The position numbers and the translations under genes are program-made. From Chryseobacterium jejuense (GTDB taxonomy: Bacteria; Bacteroidota; Bacteroidia; Flavobacteriales; Weeksellaceae), in the NCBI RefSeq assembly GCF_900100075.1, contig NZ_FNEG01000001.1, forward strand, positions 992,001-1,056,000: a DNA stretch of 64,000 nt, read 5' to 3'. The notes beneath the pieces were generated by a model that did not search any database, was not told the origin of the DNA, and saw only the letters and a program-made list of their open reading frames with translations. Positions 62,305 through 64,000 of the stretch are shown here, piece after piece; position 1 is the stretch's first letter; each line of letters begins with the position of its first letter.

Positions 62305-64000
62305 ATGGATCTATTTATGTTAGTGCCAATTTTTGGTGTCGTAGCTTTGCTTTATACATTTCTTCAGAGCAACTGGGTAAGTAAACAGAATGCGGGAAAT
62401 GAAAAAATGAAAATAATCAGCGGACATATTGCTGATGGTGCCATGGCCTTCTTAAAGGCCGAATATAAAATCTTAACCTATTTTGTCGTCGTTGTGGCCA
62501 TTCTTTTGGCAGTAATGGGATCAAGTAATGCCAACTCACACTGGAGTATAGGACTTGCCTTTGCGGTAGGCGCTATTTTTTCTGCTACAGCTGGTTTTAT
62601 AGGGATGAAAATTGCAACCAAAGCCAATGTAAGAACGGCAGAAGCAGCAAGAACATCATTATCCAAAGCTCTTAAAGTTTCTTTTACAGGAGGTTCTGTA
62701 ATGGGAATGGGAGTAGCAGGACTTGCCGTATTAGGGTTAGGAGCTTTGTTTTTAATTATTAAACAAATTTTTGCACCGGAAGCCACAGTAGATTCCCATG
62801 AAATGGAAACAACCATAGAAATTCTTACTGGCTTTTCTCTTGGTGCTGAATCCATTGCTCTTTTCGCAAGAGTAGGTGGTGGTATTTATACAAAAGCAGC
62901 AGACGTTGGAGCTGACTTGGTAGGAAAAGTAGAAGCCGGAATACCGGAAGATGATCCACGAAATCCAGCAACTATTGCAGATAATGTGGGTGACAATGTA
63001 GGTGATGTTGCAGGAATGGGTGCCGATCTTTTCGGGTCTTATGTAGCTACTGTATTGGCAACAATGGTGCTGGGGAGAGAAACAATGTCTGATGATGCAT
63101 TCGGAGGTTTTGCACCCATTCTTTTACCGATGCTGATTGCAGGAACAGGGATTATCTTTTCAATGATAGGCACTTTATTTGTGAAAATTAATGATAATGA
63201 AGGTTCATCCACTTCCAGCGTACAAAATGCATTGAACTTAGGAAACTGGGGAAGTATTGTGATAACAGCCATCGCTTCTTATTTCCTGGTTACTTATCTT
63301 CTTCCTGAAAAAATGGTCTTAAGAGGCCATGAGTTTACAAAAATGGGAGTATTCGGGGCTATAATGGTAGGATTGGTTGTAGGAACTCTGATGAGTATTA
63401 TCACTGAATATTATACAGCAATGGGGAAAAGACCGGTTTCAAGTATTGTGAGACAGTCTTCAACCGGACATGCTACTAATATTATCGGCGGACTTTCCGT
63501 TGGAATGGAATCAACATTACTTCCGATTATTGTATTGGCGGGAGGTATTTACGGATCTTATCTATGTGCCGGATTATACGGAGTTGCGATTGCCGCTGCC
63601 GGAATGATGGCCACTACAGCAATGCAGTTAGCTATTGATGCCTTTGGCCCGATTGCAGATAACGCAGGAGGTATTGCTGAAATGAGCGAGCTTCCTAAAG
63701 AAGTTCGTGAAAGAACAGATATTCTGGATGCGGTAGGAAATACAACCGCAGCTACAGGAAAAGGATTTGCGATTGCTTCAGCAGCATTAACTGCTCTGGC
63801 ATTGTTTGCAGCCTTTGTGGGGATTGCGGGCATTGATGGTATTGATATTTACAGAGCCGATGTTCTGGCAGGTCTTTTTGTTGGTGGAATGATTCCGTTT
63901 ATATTCTCTTCATTAGCCATCACAGCTGTTGGCCAAGCAGCCATGGCGATGGTAGAAGAAGTAAGAAGACAGTTCCGTGAAATTCCTGGGATCTTAGAAG
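62305..64000 (+). CDS. hppA: membrane-bound ion-pumping pyrophosphatase, C-terminal end cut by window
   Basis: At least 565 residues in frame from the ATG at 62305, with many transmembrane helices. Pyrophosphate-binding motifs are seen: DVGADLVGKVEAGIPEDDPR (from residue 200) and DNVGDNVGDVAGMGADLFGSY. The segment GNTTAATGKG (478-487) has Ala where K+-independent proton pumps have Lys, so this is the K+-dependent type. It couples pyrophosphate hydrolysis to H+ or Na+ pumping across the inner membrane. Ion choice cannot be read from the visible part. Its stop codon is outside the window. Confidence 0.93.
   Translation, partial: MDLFMLVPIFGVVALLYTFLQSNWVSKQNAGNEKMKIISGHIADGAMAFLKAEYKILTYFVVVVAILLAVMGSSNANSHWSIGLAFAVGAIFSATAGFIGMKIATKANVRTAEAARTSLSKALKVSFTGGSVMGMGVAGLAVLGLGALFLIIKQIFAPEATVDSHEMETTIEILTGFSLGAESIALFARVGGGIYTKAADVGADLVGKVEAGIPEDDPRNPATIADNVGDNVGDVAGMGADLFGSYVATVLATMVLGRETMSDDAFGGFAPILLPMLIAGTGIIFSMIGTLFVKINDNEGSSTSSVQNALNLGNWGSIVITAIASYFLVTYLLPEKMVLRGHEFTKMGVFGAIMVGLVVGTLMSIITEYYTAMGKRPVSSIVRQSSTGHATNIIGGLSVGMESTLLPIIVLAGGIYGSYLCAGLYGVAIAAAGMMATTAMQLAIDAFGPIADNAGGIAEMSELPKEVRERTDILDAVGNTTAATGKGFAIASAALTALALFAAFVGIAGIDGIDIYRADVLAGLFVGGMIPFIFSSLAITAVGQAAMAMVEEVRRQFREIPGILE

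Overview
The window reads as a piece of a low-GC Bacteroidota chromosome, most likely Chryseobacterium or a close Weeksellaceae relative. Reasons: SusC/SusD pairs, type A C-terminal sorting domains of the type IX secretion system, promoters with a TAnnTTTG -7 element, no clear Shine-Dalgarno sequences, an acyl-ACP desaturase, and pdhA directly followed by pdhC. The genus is an inference from style and not proven. No rRNA, tRNA, CRISPR array, prophage or transposase gene was seen. Both ends cut genes: a TonB-dependent receptor on the left and a membrane pyrophosphatase on the right.

Layout. 1-4.6 kb: outer-membrane receptor start, a secreted T9SS alpha/beta hydrolase and glutaryl-CoA dehydrogenase. 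4.7-14.0 kb: a compact glycan locus with a Nudix-type regulator, an MFS transporter, SusC, SusD and two GH30 glycosidases; a beta-1,6-glucan or related beta-glucoside is the best substrate guess. 14.1-21.9 kb: fabI, tag, a YadA-head-like secreted protein, small membrane proteins, an ohrR-like regulator with an NAD(P)-binding protein, and a nucleoside phosphorylase. 22.0-33.1 kb: di-haem peroxidase, PhoX-like T9SS protein, LRR protein, a SUI1 factor, gpmI, acyl-ACP desaturase, map and a methyltransferase. 33.1-46.2 kb: SugE-type exporter, two Crp-family regulators, era, DoxX, a glutamyl-endopeptidase-like S9 peptidase, MATE pump, a sigma-54 activator without a DNA-binding domain, a YggS protein and a deacetylase. 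46.6-50.7 kb: copper ATPase with an extended metal-binding N-terminus and an AraC regulator that carries its own HMA-like CxxC domain. 50.8-64 kb: RRM protein, BlaI/PAP2 pair, a NIPSNAP gene broken by a nonsense codon, pdhA-pdhC, an ABC ATPase, YkuD_2, RadC, a FemAB-like protein, PhyH, soluble pyrophosphatase and membrane pyrophosphatase.

The most unusual material is intergenic. Five gaps hold arrays of short words (7 or 8 bp) in strict register, each array followed by an inverted array of related words. Words differ between loci (for example GCACCAC/GAACCTC, ATCCTCC, AATCTCA, AGAGTATT, TCTATGTG), but the architecture is the same. A second repeat family (GGCTTTAGCC palindromes) occurs once as a near-perfect 207 bp double palindrome and twice in a tandem duplication whose hairpin tip is inverted between copies. 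These two families are the best candidates for something not well described.
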